Assembly (NCBI RefSeq): GCF_002879865.1
Contig: NZ_PNXY01000016.1
Location: forward strand, 1-64,000
DNA from: Paraburkholderia rhynchosiae
GTDB lineage: Bacteria; Pseudomonadota; Gammaproteobacteria; Burkholderiales; Burkholderiaceae
Direction of reading: 5' to 3'
Length of the DNA stretch: 64,000 nt
A program made the translations under genes and the position numbers. This document shows, piece by piece, positions 16,410-24,797 of this stretch. The notes under the pieces are model-generated. The model saw nothing but the letters and a program-made list of their open reading frames with translations. It was not told the origin of the DNA and searched no databases. Position 1 is the stretch's first letter. Each line of letters opens with the position of its first letter.

Positions 16410-16525
16410 GGTTGCTCCGTATAACTGAAACCGTTCCATGAGCCCACCTGTCCCGATACGGGACACCGCACGAAAGCCACCTGGAAAACGGCACCCATAC
16501 CTATCGAAACCGGAGGAGACATCCC

Positions 16526-17533
16526 ATGAAACACACTGTCCTGCGCATCGCCGCTGGCGCGCTGGTGCTCGGCACCCTGGTTCCGGCCGCGCATGCCGCC
16601 GAGAAACTCACCCTGATGGTCGGCGGCATGGAAAAGCAGATCTATCTGCCGGCCAAGCTCGCCGAGCGGCTCGGCTATTTCAAGGAGCAGGGCCTCGACG
16701 TCGAACTCATCAACGAGGCAGCGGGCGTCGATGCCGAGAACGAGCTAGTTGCCGGCACCGTGCAGGGCGTCGTCGGCTTCTACGACCACACGATCGACCT
16801 GCAGTCCAAAGGCAAGTACATCGAGTCCGTCGTACAGTTCAGCCACACGCCCGGCGAAGTCGAATTGATCTCGTCGAAGCTCGCCGACAAGGTCAAGTCG
16901 CCCGCCGACTTCCGCGGCTTGACGCTCGGCGTGACCGGGCTCGGCTCGTCGACCAACTTCCTCACACAATACCTCGGCGTATCGCACGGCGTGAAGACGT
17001 CGGAGATGACGTCGCTGCCGGTCGGCGCGGGCAACACGTTCATCGCGGCGATCAAGCAGGGCAAGATCGACGGCGGCATGACGACCGAACCGACGGTCTC
17101 GCGCCTCATCAACACCGGCGACGCGAAGGTGCTGGTCGACCTGCGCTCGCCTGAGAGCACGCAGAAGTGGCTCGGCGGCCTGTACCCGGCGGCCAGCCTG
17201 TACATGCAGAACGACTGGGTGCAGGCGCATAAGGCGACGGTGCAGAAACTCGCGAACGCGTTCGTCAAGACACTCCGCTATATCAATACGCACAGCGCCG
17301 AGGAGATTACCGCCCAGATGCCCGCCGACTACTACGCTGGGGACCGCGCGTCATACATGAAGGCGCTCGCCAACGGCAAGGTGTCGTTCATCGCCGACGG
17401 CCGCATGCCGGAATCGGGGCCGCCCACTGTGCTTAAGGTGCTCGGCTCGTTTGATAGAGCTGTGATGGGGCACAAGATCGACCTGTCGAAGACGTTCACC
17501 ACCGAGTTCGTCAACGCCGCGCAGGTCAAGTAG
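16526..17533 (+). CDS. NMT1/THI5-type ABC transporter substrate-binding protein
   Basis: This 335-residue periplasmic protein has a signal peptide ending AHAA and a GGAGGAG ribosome site. The fold is that of the NMT1/THI5 and SsuA/TauA group: YLPAKLAERLGYFKEQGLDV, a VVGFYDHTIDLQSKGKYIES region, DFRGLTLGVTGLGSSTNFLT, GKIDGGMTTEPT, and a helix ANAFVKTLRYINTH. Members bind sulfonates, nitrate, pyrimidine precursors or similar small molecules, and the ligand is not predictable here. It directly precedes the ATPase and permease genes, so the three form a complete importer. A paralog lies at 28569. Confidence 0.85.
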   Translation: MKHTVLRIAAGALVLGTLVPAAHAAEKLTLMVGGMEKQIYLPAKLAERLGYFKEQGLDVELINEAAGVDAENELVAGTVQGVVGFYDHTIDLQSKGKYIESVVQFSHTPGEVELISSKLADKVKSPADFRGLTLGVTGLGSSTNFLTQYLGVSHGVKTSEMTSLPVGAGNTFIAAIKQGKIDGGMTTEPTVSRLINTGDAKVLVDLRSPESTQKWLGGLYPAASLYMQNDWVQAHKATVQKLANAFVKTLRYINTHSAEEITAQMPADYYAGDRASYMKALANGKVSFIADGRMPESGPPTVLKVLGSFDRAVMGHKIDLSKTFTTEFVNAAQVK

Positions 17534-17609
17534 CCGCGCCGCGTGATGGCCCGGCAGCGAGCCGTCGCAGGCGTTTCGTCGAAGCCAATCTCCTAAAGGT
17601 GGCAATCCA

Positions 17610-18431
17610 ATGACAGCCTCCCAGGCAATCATGCCGTATCCCGCCGCTGCGTCGAACGACGTTCCTGCGATTGAACTCGATCGTGTCAGCCGCCGCTTCG
17701 TCAGCCCGGAGGGTAAAGCGATCATGGCGCTGCAGAACTTCAGCATGTGCGTTGCGAAGGGCGAGTTCTGCGCCGTTGTCGGCCCGACCGGCTGCGGCAA
17801 GTCCACAACGCTCAGTCTGATCACTGGCCTTGCCGCGCCGAGCGCCGGGGCGGTCAGGATCTGGGGCAAGCCGATCACCGGCATCGATCCTCGCATCGGT
17901 TTCGTGTTCCAGTCCGACGCGGTGTTCCCATGGAAGAGCGTGCTCGATAACATCGCGGCCGGTCCGCTGTACCGCGGCGAGAACAAGGCGCAGGCCTACG
18001 AGCGCGCGATGGAATGGATTCGCCGCGTCGGTCTGGTTCGTTTCGAACGCCACTATCCGCACCAGCTCTCCGGCGGCATGCGCAAGCGCGTGGCGCTGGC
18101 TCAGACCTTCATCAACGAACCTGAGATTCTGCTGATGGACGAGCCGTTCTCGGCGCTCGACGTCCAGACACGCATGCTGATGCAGGACGAGTTGCTGCAT
18201 CTCTGGAGCGTGAATGGCGCATCGGTGGTGTTCGTCACGCACGATATCGAGGAGGCCATCGCGCTCGCGGACAAGGTATTCGTGCTGACGTCCGGACCGG
18301 CGACCGTCAAGACGTCGTACGAAATCGACCTGCCGCGCCCGCGTGATGTCGCGGAAGCGCGCTATTCCCCCCGCTTTATCGAACTTTCGCGGCAGATCTG
18401 GAACGATCTTCGCGACGAGGTCCACATCTGA
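17610..18431 (+). CDS. ABC transporter ATP-binding protein (SsuB/TauB type)
   Basis: This 273-residue cytoplasmic ATPase powers the importer encoded with 16526 and 18459. It has Walker A GPTGCGKST (about residue 60), Q-loop FVFQSDAVFPWKSV, signature LSGGM, Walker B ILLMDEPFSALD and the switch His in FVTHD. These residues are all intact. The FPWxxV Q-loop is characteristic of the nitrate/sulfonate/taurine subfamily. It is 76 bases downstream of the binding protein, with AAAGGTGG before the ATG. Confidence 0.92.
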   Translation: MTASQAIMPYPAAASNDVPAIELDRVSRRFVSPEGKAIMALQNFSMCVAKGEFCAVVGPTGCGKSTTLSLITGLAAPSAGAVRIWGKPITGIDPRIGFVFQSDAVFPWKSVLDNIAAGPLYRGENKAQAYERAMEWIRRVGLVRFERHYPHQLSGGMRKRVALAQTFINEPEILLMDEPFSALDVQTRMLMQDELLHLWSVNGASVVFVTHDIEEAIALADKVFVLTSGPATVKTSYEIDLPRPRDVAEARYSPRFIELSRQIWNDLRDEVHI

Positions 18432-18458
18432 GCGCCTGGCGGCGCGCTAAGGAAAAAC

Positions 18459-19328
18459 ATGAATACCCCGATGGCAGGAGCCGTATCGAATGAGATCGAG
18501 TTGCGGCAAGTAGAAGTCCGCGCCCAGGCAAGCATGCGCCGGCGCCAGACGCTGGTGCATGTGTTGCGGCTGGCGGTACTCGTCGTCACGCTGGGCGGAT
18601 GGGAACTCGCCGGGCGGGTGGGCTGGATCGATCCATTCTTCTTCTCGACGCCCTCGCTCATCGCCGTCCAGATCTGGCAGTGGCTCACCGAGGGAACGTC
18701 GCAAGGCCCTCTCTGGGTGCAGGTGCTGGTGACGCTGGAGGAAACCGCGCTCGGTTTCCTGATCGGCAGCGTGGCAGGCGTGGTTGCCGGGATCGCGCTG
18801 GGCCGCAACAAGTTGCTAGCGGACGTCTTCAGCATCTACATCAAAGTCGCGAACTCGATTCCGCGCGTGGTGCTCGGCTCGGTGTTCATCATCGCGCTGG
18901 GGCTCGGCATGGCGTCCAAGGTCGCGCTGGCCTTCGTCATGGTCTTCTTTGTCGTGTTCTCGAACGCATTCCAGGGCGTGCGGGAAGCGGACCGGAATCT
19001 CATCGCCAATGCCCATATCCTCGGCGCGACAAAGCAGCAGGTGACCTACACGGTCGTCCTGCCAGCCGCGATGAGCTGGATTCTCGCGAGCCTGCACGTG
19101 AGCTTCGGCTTCGCGCTGGTGGGCGCCGTGGTCGGTGAATTTCTCGGCTCGAAGCAAGGGATCGGGCTGCTGATCTCGACCGCGCAGGGCGCGTTCAACG
19201 CGGCCGGCGTGTTCGCCGCGATGATCGTTCTCGCCGTCGTCGCGCTGGGTGCGGAGTTCGTGCTCACGCAGCTCGAGAACAAGCTCCTGAAATGGCGCCC
19301 GCCGCAGTTCTCCGACGCTGGTCACTGA
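18459..19328 (+). CDS. ABC transporter permease (SsuC/TauC type)
   Basis: This is a 289-residue inner-membrane protein with about six hydrophobic segments. It has the BPD_transp_1 permease signature in the EAA loop: ADRNLIANAHILGATKQQ, followed by a Gly-containing strand. The N-terminal cytoplasmic stretch of about 35 residues is longer than usual. It forms the channel of the NMT1-type importer with the ATPase 27 bases upstream. AAGGA precedes the ATG. Confidence 0.9.
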   Translation: MNTPMAGAVSNEIELRQVEVRAQASMRRRQTLVHVLRLAVLVVTLGGWELAGRVGWIDPFFFSTPSLIAVQIWQWLTEGTSQGPLWVQVLVTLEETALGFLIGSVAGVVAGIALGRNKLLADVFSIYIKVANSIPRVVLGSVFIIALGLGMASKVALAFVMVFFVVFSNAFQGVREADRNLIANAHILGATKQQVTYTVVLPAAMSWILASLHVSFGFALVGAVVGEFLGSKQGIGLLISTAQGAFNAAGVFAAMIVLAVVALGAEFVLTQLENKLLKWRPPQFSDAGH

Positions 19329-19512
19329 TCCCCGCGCGCCGCGCCGGTCCGCCTGTCTGAGGGCCCGGCGCGGCATCCGCAGTTCGCGCGGCCACGCGTC
19401 GCCGTTGAATCTGCCCGCCCCAAACGTCCTTCATCGGACCCATCCCGCTCGTGCCTCATGCCGGGCGCTCGCACGCAGCGCCGGCCACCCTTCGATCAGG
19501 AGAATCGGCCTC

Positions 19513-20313
19513 ATGTCGTCCACCCGTCATCCGGAGTCGGCCGCGCCCCGCGCACCGCATCATGCGCGATTCGTCAAGGCCGCGCTCGCCGTCGGCGCAT
19601 GCCTGGTTTGCCATGGCGCGCTTGCCGGCCCGCCGTTCGTGACCGACGATCCGGAACCCGTCGAACGGGGGCATTTTGAAATCGATGCCGCCGCGTCGGG
19701 CACCGTGCGCGCCGGCAGTCACAGCGGCACGCTGCCGGGCCTCGAGATCAACTACGGATTGGTGGAGAACCTGCAGATCAACGCGACGGCCGGCGTGGCG
19801 TTCATGCACGAAACCGGGGATCGCACTCATTACGGATTCGGTGATACCGAACTGGGCGCGAAGTACCGCTTCATCACCGAGGACGAGGCGGGCTGGCGTC
19901 CGCAGGTCGCGTTCGCACCCAGGGTCACGCTACCTTCCGGCAACGATCACCGGGGCCTCGGCGACGGGCACGCCCATGTGCTGTTGCCGCTGTGGGCGCA
20001 GAAGACGATCGGTGACTGGACGACGTTCGGCGGTGGTGGATACGTCGTCAACCGCCATGCGGGACAGAAGGGTTACTGGACCGGCGGTTGGGCCGTCCTG
20101 CGCAAGTTCGGCGAACGACTTCAGCTTGGCGGCGAGGTCTTCTACACCGGGGCGGCGACCAAGGACGATCCGTCCGCGATTGGCTTCAACCTCGGCGGCG
20201 CCTACGGGCTGACGGAACACGACCGCATCCTGTTCTCCGTCGGCCGCGGCCTCACTCACGTGAGCGACACGAATCGCTTCTCCTATTACGTCGGTTATCA
20301 GCTCGACCTGTGA
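19513..20313 (+). CDS. Outer-membrane MetA-pathway-like beta-barrel protein
   Basis: This 266-residue exported protein has a long signal region (VKAALAVGACLVCHGALA) and a mature start GPPFVTDDPEPVERGHFEID, characteristic of the family annotated as putative MetA-pathway of phenol degradation (transporter-like barrels). Alternating amphipathic strands follow, such as LQINATAGVAF and WTTFGGGGYVVN. The chain ends SYYVGYQLDL, a barrel-type terminus. It may form a channel for the ligand of this locus, which is inference. The ATG at 19513 follows CAGGAG. It lies 184 bases after the permease, in the same direction. Confidence 0.75.
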   Translation: MSSTRHPESAAPRAPHHARFVKAALAVGACLVCHGALAGPPFVTDDPEPVERGHFEIDAAASGTVRAGSHSGTLPGLEINYGLVENLQINATAGVAFMHETGDRTHYGFGDTELGAKYRFITEDEAGWRPQVAFAPRVTLPSGNDHRGLGDGHAHVLLPLWAQKTIGDWTTFGGGGYVVNRHAGQKGYWTGGWAVLRKFGERLQLGGEVFYTGAATKDDPSAIGFNLGGAYGLTEHDRILFSVGRGLTHVSDTNRFSYYVGYQLDL

Positions 20314-20331
20314 CGCGCGCCCGCTGTATGT

Positions 20332-21750
20332 TCAGGCGGCGTCGGTGGAATGAAGCGGCGCGTTGAAGGGGATATTGCCGGCGGTGTGGGACGGCGTGAC
20401 GGCGGGGATCTCGAAGACCATCGACAACCCGCGGCCGTCCGGCCCGGCTTCCGCGAAGATGTGGCCGAGGTGCAGCTCGACGATACTGCGGCAGATGGCG
20501 AGGCCCAGGCCGCTGCCCTTGTCTTCGTCGCCCGGACGATGAATGCGCACGAAGCGTTCGAAGATGCGTTCGCGCTGTTCGGCGGCTACGCCGGGCCCCT
20601 CGTCCTCCACGCGGACTTGCCAGCATTGGTTCACCAGCGTGGAACGCAAGGTGACCCGGCTTCCCGGCGGCGAGGCCGCCAGTGCGTTGCTGAGCAGGTT
20701 CAGGAGCACCTGGCGGATCCATTTCGACTCGATTGCGGCCTTTCCGCTGCCGTGATGGGTCAGAAAGAAGCGCTGCTGGCGGTGTTCGGCGAGTACGTGG
20801 GCGTCCTGCGCAAAGTTCTGCAGTAACGGTTCCGGATCCTGCGGCCTCAGATCGAGCGAAATCGCGCGTGCGTCGGCGCGCGACAGGAACAGCAGGTCCT
20901 CGATGATGCGGTTGAGGTGCGCGAGTTCCTTGATCTGAATTTGCACCGCCTGTTCCTGCGCTGGCGTCAACTGACCGTCGACGACCAGTTTCTCGGCTTG
21001 AAGGCGCACGAGCGTCAGGGGCGTCTTGAGTTCGTGGGAGGCCTCAGCTGTAAACCGCCGGATCTGGTCGAACGACGCTTCGAGACGGTCGAACATCTGG
21101 TTGAGCAGGCGCGCCAGGTCCGAAATCTCGTCGCGCGCGCCTGACAACGGAATGCGCTCGCTCAGATTGTCCGAGCGGATGTGGTCCGCCGTGTCCTGGA
21201 TCAGCCGCAGGGGCCGCAGCGCCATTCGGCTGAAGCCGTAGCCGATCACGCTGCTGATCGCGATCATGACGATCAGCAATCCGTAGAAAGTATGTTCGTA
21301 CGCGGTCATCACCACACGTACGTGTTCTTTCGTCGTCGCCACCACGACCGTGTACGGTCCGAGCGCGAACTTGCCCGCGCGCAGTTCGCCCAGCCCACCG
21401 ACATCCACATTGAACGCCTGGTGGCGAGGCGACGGCACCATATCGCGACCGTGAAGACCCGGCGAGCGAAACACTACCGTCCCGGCGGGCCCGTAAATCT
21501 CGGTGAAGAAGAGTTCGAGCTTGTCGGACATCATCGCCTGAACACGCTTGCGCAACTCCGCCTCCGATGGCTTCGTCCCGAGCGCGGTCTGGCTGGCGCG
21601 AATCTGTTCGAACTCAGATTGGTTGAGCAGATCCAGCGCGTGGATCGCGTGATGTTCGACGAAGTATCGTCCGGCAAGAAACAGCGACGCGAACGTGACA
21701 GTCGAAGCGAGCACGTAGCAGATGGCGAGCCGCGCGCCGATGGATTTCAT
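20332..21750 (-). CDS. Two-component sensor histidine kinase (heavy-metal-sensor type)
   Basis: This is a 472-residue inner-membrane kinase. It has a transmembrane helix near the N-terminus (VLASTVTFASLFLAG), a periplasmic sensor of about 150 residues, and a second helix (FYGLLIVMIAISSVIGY). HAMP, the H-box EASHELKTPL, the N-box LLSNALAA and the G-box DKGSGLGLA follow. Architecture matches CusS/IrlS-like kinases. It overlaps the regulator gene by 4 bases (ATGA), so the two are one operon. Its gene lies between the importer and the receptor group, which makes it the likely sensor of the whole locus. Confidence 0.9.
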   Translation of the reverse strand: MKSIGARLAICYVLASTVTFASLFLAGRYFVEHHAIHALDLLNQSEFEQIRASQTALGTKPSEAELRKRVQAMMSDKLELFFTEIYGPAGTVVFRSPGLHGRDMVPSPRHQAFNVDVGGLGELRAGKFALGPYTVVVATTKEHVRVVMTAYEHTFYGLLIVMIAISSVIGYGFSRMALRPLRLIQDTADHIRSDNLSERIPLSGARDEISDLARLLNQMFDRLEASFDQIRRFTAEASHELKTPLTLVRLQAEKLVVDGQLTPAQEQAVQIQIKELAHLNRIIEDLLFLSRADARAISLDLRPQDPEPLLQNFAQDAHVLAEHRQQRFFLTHHGSGKAAIESKWIRQVLLNLLSNALAASPPGSRVTLRSTLVNQCWQVRVEDEGPGVAAEQRERIFERFVRIHRPGDEDKGSGLGLAICRSIVELHLGHIFAEAGPDGRGLSMVFEIPAVTPSHTAGNIPFNAPLHSTDAA

Positions 21751-22412
21751 AGCAGCTGGTAACCGACGCCGCGCACCGTCTTGAACAGCGGCTTGCCGAG
21801 CGGCGCCTCGAACTTGCCGCGCAGCCGGCTCATGTAAACGTCGAGCAGGTTGGTGTCGACGTCGTAATGGGATTCCCAGATCTTCTCCGCGATCAGAGTC
21901 CGGGTCAGGATGCGGCCGGGATTCTGCAGGAAGACTTCCAGTAACGCGAACTCACGGCTGGTCAGATCGATCGGCTTGCCGTTCAGATGAACGGTGTGGC
22001 TCAGCAGGTCAAGCTTGATGCCCTCATGCTGAAGCACGGTTTCCTTGACGGACGATTGGCGGCGAAGCAGCGAGCGCATGCGCGCGAGCAGTTCTTCCAG
22101 GCTGAACGGCTTAGGCAGGTAGTCGTCGGCGCCGACGTCGAGGCCCTTGACGCGATCCTCCACGGCGTCGCGCGCGCTGAGGATCAACACCGGCTCATTG
22201 AACCCGGCCGCGCGCCATTCGCGAAGCAGCTGCAGACCATCACCGTCGGGCAAGCCGAGATCGAGCACGATGACGTCATAGCTCGACTCACATAGCGCTT
22301 CGCGCGCCTCGGCGCAACTTTCCACCCAGGTCACCGTGTACGCGCGTTCGCTTAGCGCCTGCTTGAGGTACAGGCCGAGCTTGCGCTGGTCTTCGAGGAT
22401 AAGGATCTTCAT
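21747..22412 (-). CDS. OmpR-family response regulator
   Basis: This is a 221-residue regulator. The receiver domain has the acidic pocket (LILEDQ), the phospho-acceptor Asp in VIVLDLGLPDGDG, and the Lys in YLPKPF. The C-terminal winged helix has LTSREFALLEVFLQNPGR and VYMSRLRGKFE, ending GVGYQLL. It is closest in style to CusR/IrlR. The ATG at 22412 was chosen because MKILILEDQ is the canonical start. OmpR-family proteins bind direct repeats with 11-bp spacing, which fits the repeats found at six intergenic places in this locus. Confidence 0.92.
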   Translation of the reverse strand: MKILILEDQRKLGLYLKQALSERAYTVTWVESCAEAREALCESSYDVIVLDLGLPDGDGLQLLREWRAAGFNEPVLILSARDAVEDRVKGLDVGADDYLPKPFSLEELLARMRSLLRRQSSVKETVLQHEGIKLDLLSHTVHLNGKPIDLTSREFALLEVFLQNPGRILTRTLIAEKIWESHYDVDTNLLDVYMSRLRGKFEAPLGKPLFKTVRGVGYQLL

Positions 22413-22516
22413 GATAAAAGCGCGAGCGCGAGGGAATTTCAGGCTAGCGCAAGCGGATGTCCGTGACAAGCGAAGCATGGCCCTGCGGGGGTTTTCCCGA
22501 TTTTTCTGAACGCAAA

Positions 22517-22543
22517 TTCAGGAAGCGTTCACGTCTATTTCAG
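22517..22543. promoter_or_regulatory. Triple 11-bp direct repeat between the two-component genes and the reductase
   Basis: TTCAG (22517), TTCAC (22528) and TTCAG (22539) are spaced exactly 11 bp apart in the divergent gap between the response regulator (start 22412) and the PepSY reductase (start 22686). It could serve either side, including autoregulation. Confidence 0.65.
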
Positions 22544-22620
22544 CTTGGAAGCGCGCATGCGGGTCGTGGGGCGATAAGTCACGCGCAACGAGTCGGGACT
22601 TACCCCGACTTTGCGCTGAA

Positions 22621-22636
22621 TTCAGACTTCATTCAG
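22621..22636 (+). promoter_or_regulatory. Double 11-bp repeat before the PepSY reductase gene
   Basis: TTCAG at 22621 and 22632 are 11 bp apart, 50 bases upstream of the reductase start. A third element is not clear. Confidence 0.5.
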
Positions 22637-22685
22637 GTTCGCCGACAAAGATGATGGACATCAACAGTCGTCGCCTGGGCAACCC

Positions 22686-24746
22686 ATGAAACCCGCATTC
22701 CGTCCGATCGTCTTGCAGATCCATCGCTGGTGCGGCCTGACCGTCGGGGTCGTGATTCTCCTGATGGCGATCACGGGTGCATCCATCGTATTCCGCCCTG
22801 GCCTCGAGCCGGTGCTCAATCGCGATCTGCTGACAGTGCCGGCCTGCGCGGCGCGCGTACCGCTCGACACATTGACCGCGAATGCTGCCGCATCCCGGCC
22901 GTCGGCGACGCTGGACTACATTCGGCTGGTGGCCGGCAAGCACCAAGCGCCGCGCATGCCGTCCGCGATGGTGCGCTTCACCGATCAGGTGTTCGTCTAC
23001 CTGAATCCATGCACCGGAGAGGTGTTGGGCGAGCGCTCGCGCTACGGTGGCCTGCTTGGCACGCTCGAGCAGATTCATCAGTTCCGCTTCATGAAGCACG
23101 GCAACCTGATTACCGGCACAAGCGCGCTACTATTCGGCATCCTGATGATCGGCGGCGGTATCGCACTGTGGTGGCCACGCTCACGTCACGGCTGGCGAGT
23201 CGGGTTCACGACCGGCTCCAGCGCGCGTGGACAGGCATTGACCTATCGGCTGCATCGGACGATCGGTGTCTATGCCAGCGCAATCCTGCTGCTGACGGTG
23301 CTGACCGGGCTGCCGTGGGCGTTCGACTGGTATGCGCACGGCATCTATGCGATCACCGGTTCACCGCGGCCCGCCAGTCCGCCGAGATCGGCCGCGCCCT
23401 CGAACGGCGCAAGGCGGCAAACGCTCGAAAGCTCCTGGCGCACCGCACAGGCGCTGTCGCCCGACCCGCAGGATGCGCTGCTGCACATCCCCGAAAAATC
23501 GCGTGACCCTGTAGAGATGTACCTGATCGATCGCGGGGCGCCGCATCCGAACGCACGCACGATGTTGTTCATCGACGCATACACGGGCCAGGTGTTGCGG
23601 TTCACTCCGTACTCCGGGAGCAGCGTCGGGCACAAGCTGTATTTCTGGGCGTTGTCGTGGCACACCGGCGCGATTGGCGGTGTGTTCGGGCAACTGCTGC
23701 TGCTGTTCGGCGCGCTGTGCGTTCCGATACTCGCCTACACGGGCATCCGGAACATGCTGCAACGCAGGCAGCGCCCGGTCGCGCGCGATGTGCGCCTCGT
23801 CCTGCGCGTCGCGAAGAAGACCATCGAGGCCGACGGTGTGTGTTCGTTCGAATTGAGGGACCCGGCGGGACGCAGACTGCCGCGGTTCGCGTGCGGCGCG
23901 CATATCGACGTGCGCCTTGGCGACGGTCTGGTCCGCCAATACTCGCTGTGCGGCGATCCACGCGAGCGGCGGCGCTACCTGATTGCCGTGCTGCGCGTGG
24001 CGGATTCGCGCGGCGGCTCAGCGGCCCTGCATGAGCGGGTTCACGCCGGCGATCTGCTGGAGATAGGCATGCCGGTCAATCAATTCGCGTTGGACGAGAT
24101 GGCGCCGCGTTCGCTGCTGCTTGCGGGAGGGATCGGCATCACACCGATCCTCGGCATGGCGGAACGGCTCGCGCGTTGCCACGCGGACTTCGAGCTGCAC
24201 TACTTCGGACGCTCGCGGTCGCGCGCGGCGTTCGTGCAACAGCTCATGCGAGCACCGTTCGCCAGCCGGGTGCAATTCCACTTCACCGATGAACGCTCCG
24301 GGCAGCGCTTCGACGTCGAGCGCCTGCTGGCCAGTCAGTCGCCGGGCACGCATCTGTATGTCTGCGGACCCGCCGGGTTCATCGATGCGGTGCTGTGCGC
24401 CGCGCGCAAACGCGGCTGGACGGAGCGGCAATTGCACTGGGAGCGCTTCGCGTCGAGTGCACCGAAGCCAAAGGCGCCGCATGCGTTCGACGTGCAGCTC
24501 GCCAGCACCGGCAAGGTATATCGGATTCCCGAACACAAGTCCGTCGCCGTGTCGCTGGCCGAACACGGCATCAGGATTCCGACGTCGTGCGAGCAGGGTG
24601 TCTGCGGCTCATGCGTGACGCGGGTGATTGCCGGTGAAGTCGAACACCTCGACTGCGTGCTGACCGCCGTGCAACGTGAACGGCACGGACATTTCACACC
24701 GTGCTGTTCGCGGGCGAAAGGCGGTCTGCTGGTGCTGGACATCTGA
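22686..24746 (+). CDS. PepSY membrane protein fused to a ferredoxin-type reductase
   Basis: This 686-residue inner-membrane protein has two modules. Residues 1 to about 360 form a PepSY-TM unit: the start IHRWCGLTVGVVILLMAITG, IHQFRFMKHGNLITG, LHRTIGVYASAILLLTVLTG and WHTGAIGGVFGQLLLL, with conserved His residues that could hold heme. Residues 370-686 are a complete phthalate-dioxygenase-reductase-like chain: flavin-binding RQYSLCGDP, NAD-binding LLLAGGIGITPIL and YVCGPAGF, and a 2Fe-2S ferredoxin end CEQGVCGSC with a later Cys. It would move electrons from NAD(P)H across the membrane, for example to reduce a metal chelate. No strong ribosome site is visible. Confidence 0.85.
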   Translation: MKPAFRPIVLQIHRWCGLTVGVVILLMAITGASIVFRPGLEPVLNRDLLTVPACAARVPLDTLTANAAASRPSATLDYIRLVAGKHQAPRMPSAMVRFTDQVFVYLNPCTGEVLGERSRYGGLLGTLEQIHQFRFMKHGNLITGTSALLFGILMIGGGIALWWPRSRHGWRVGFTTGSSARGQALTYRLHRTIGVYASAILLLTVLTGLPWAFDWYAHGIYAITGSPRPASPPRSAAPSNGARRQTLESSWRTAQALSPDPQDALLHIPEKSRDPVEMYLIDRGAPHPNARTMLFIDAYTGQVLRFTPYSGSSVGHKLYFWALSWHTGAIGGVFGQLLLLFGALCVPILAYTGIRNMLQRRQRPVARDVRLVLRVAKKTIEADGVCSFELRDPAGRRLPRFACGAHIDVRLGDGLVRQYSLCGDPRERRRYLIAVLRVADSRGGSAALHERVHAGDLLEIGMPVNQFALDEMAPRSLLLAGGIGITPILGMAERLARCHADFELHYFGRSRSRAAFVQQLMRAPFASRVQFHFTDERSGQRFDVERLLASQSPGTHLYVCGPAGFIDAVLCAARKRGWTERQLHWERFASSAPKPKAPHAFDVQLASTGKVYRIPEHKSVAVSLAEHGIRIPTSCEQGVCGSCVTRVIAGEVEHLDCVLTAVQRERHGHFTPCCSRAKGGLLVLDI

Positions 24747-24797
24747 TCCAGCGGTTGGATCAGGACGGATAATGCAAACAATCTGGAGGAGACCGTT

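Noticed and set aside
16326..16525. TPP or other riboswitch before the NMT1-type gene
   Set aside because: NMT1/THI5-type proteins can bind thiamine precursors, but I see no thi-box-like conserved segments in the leader.
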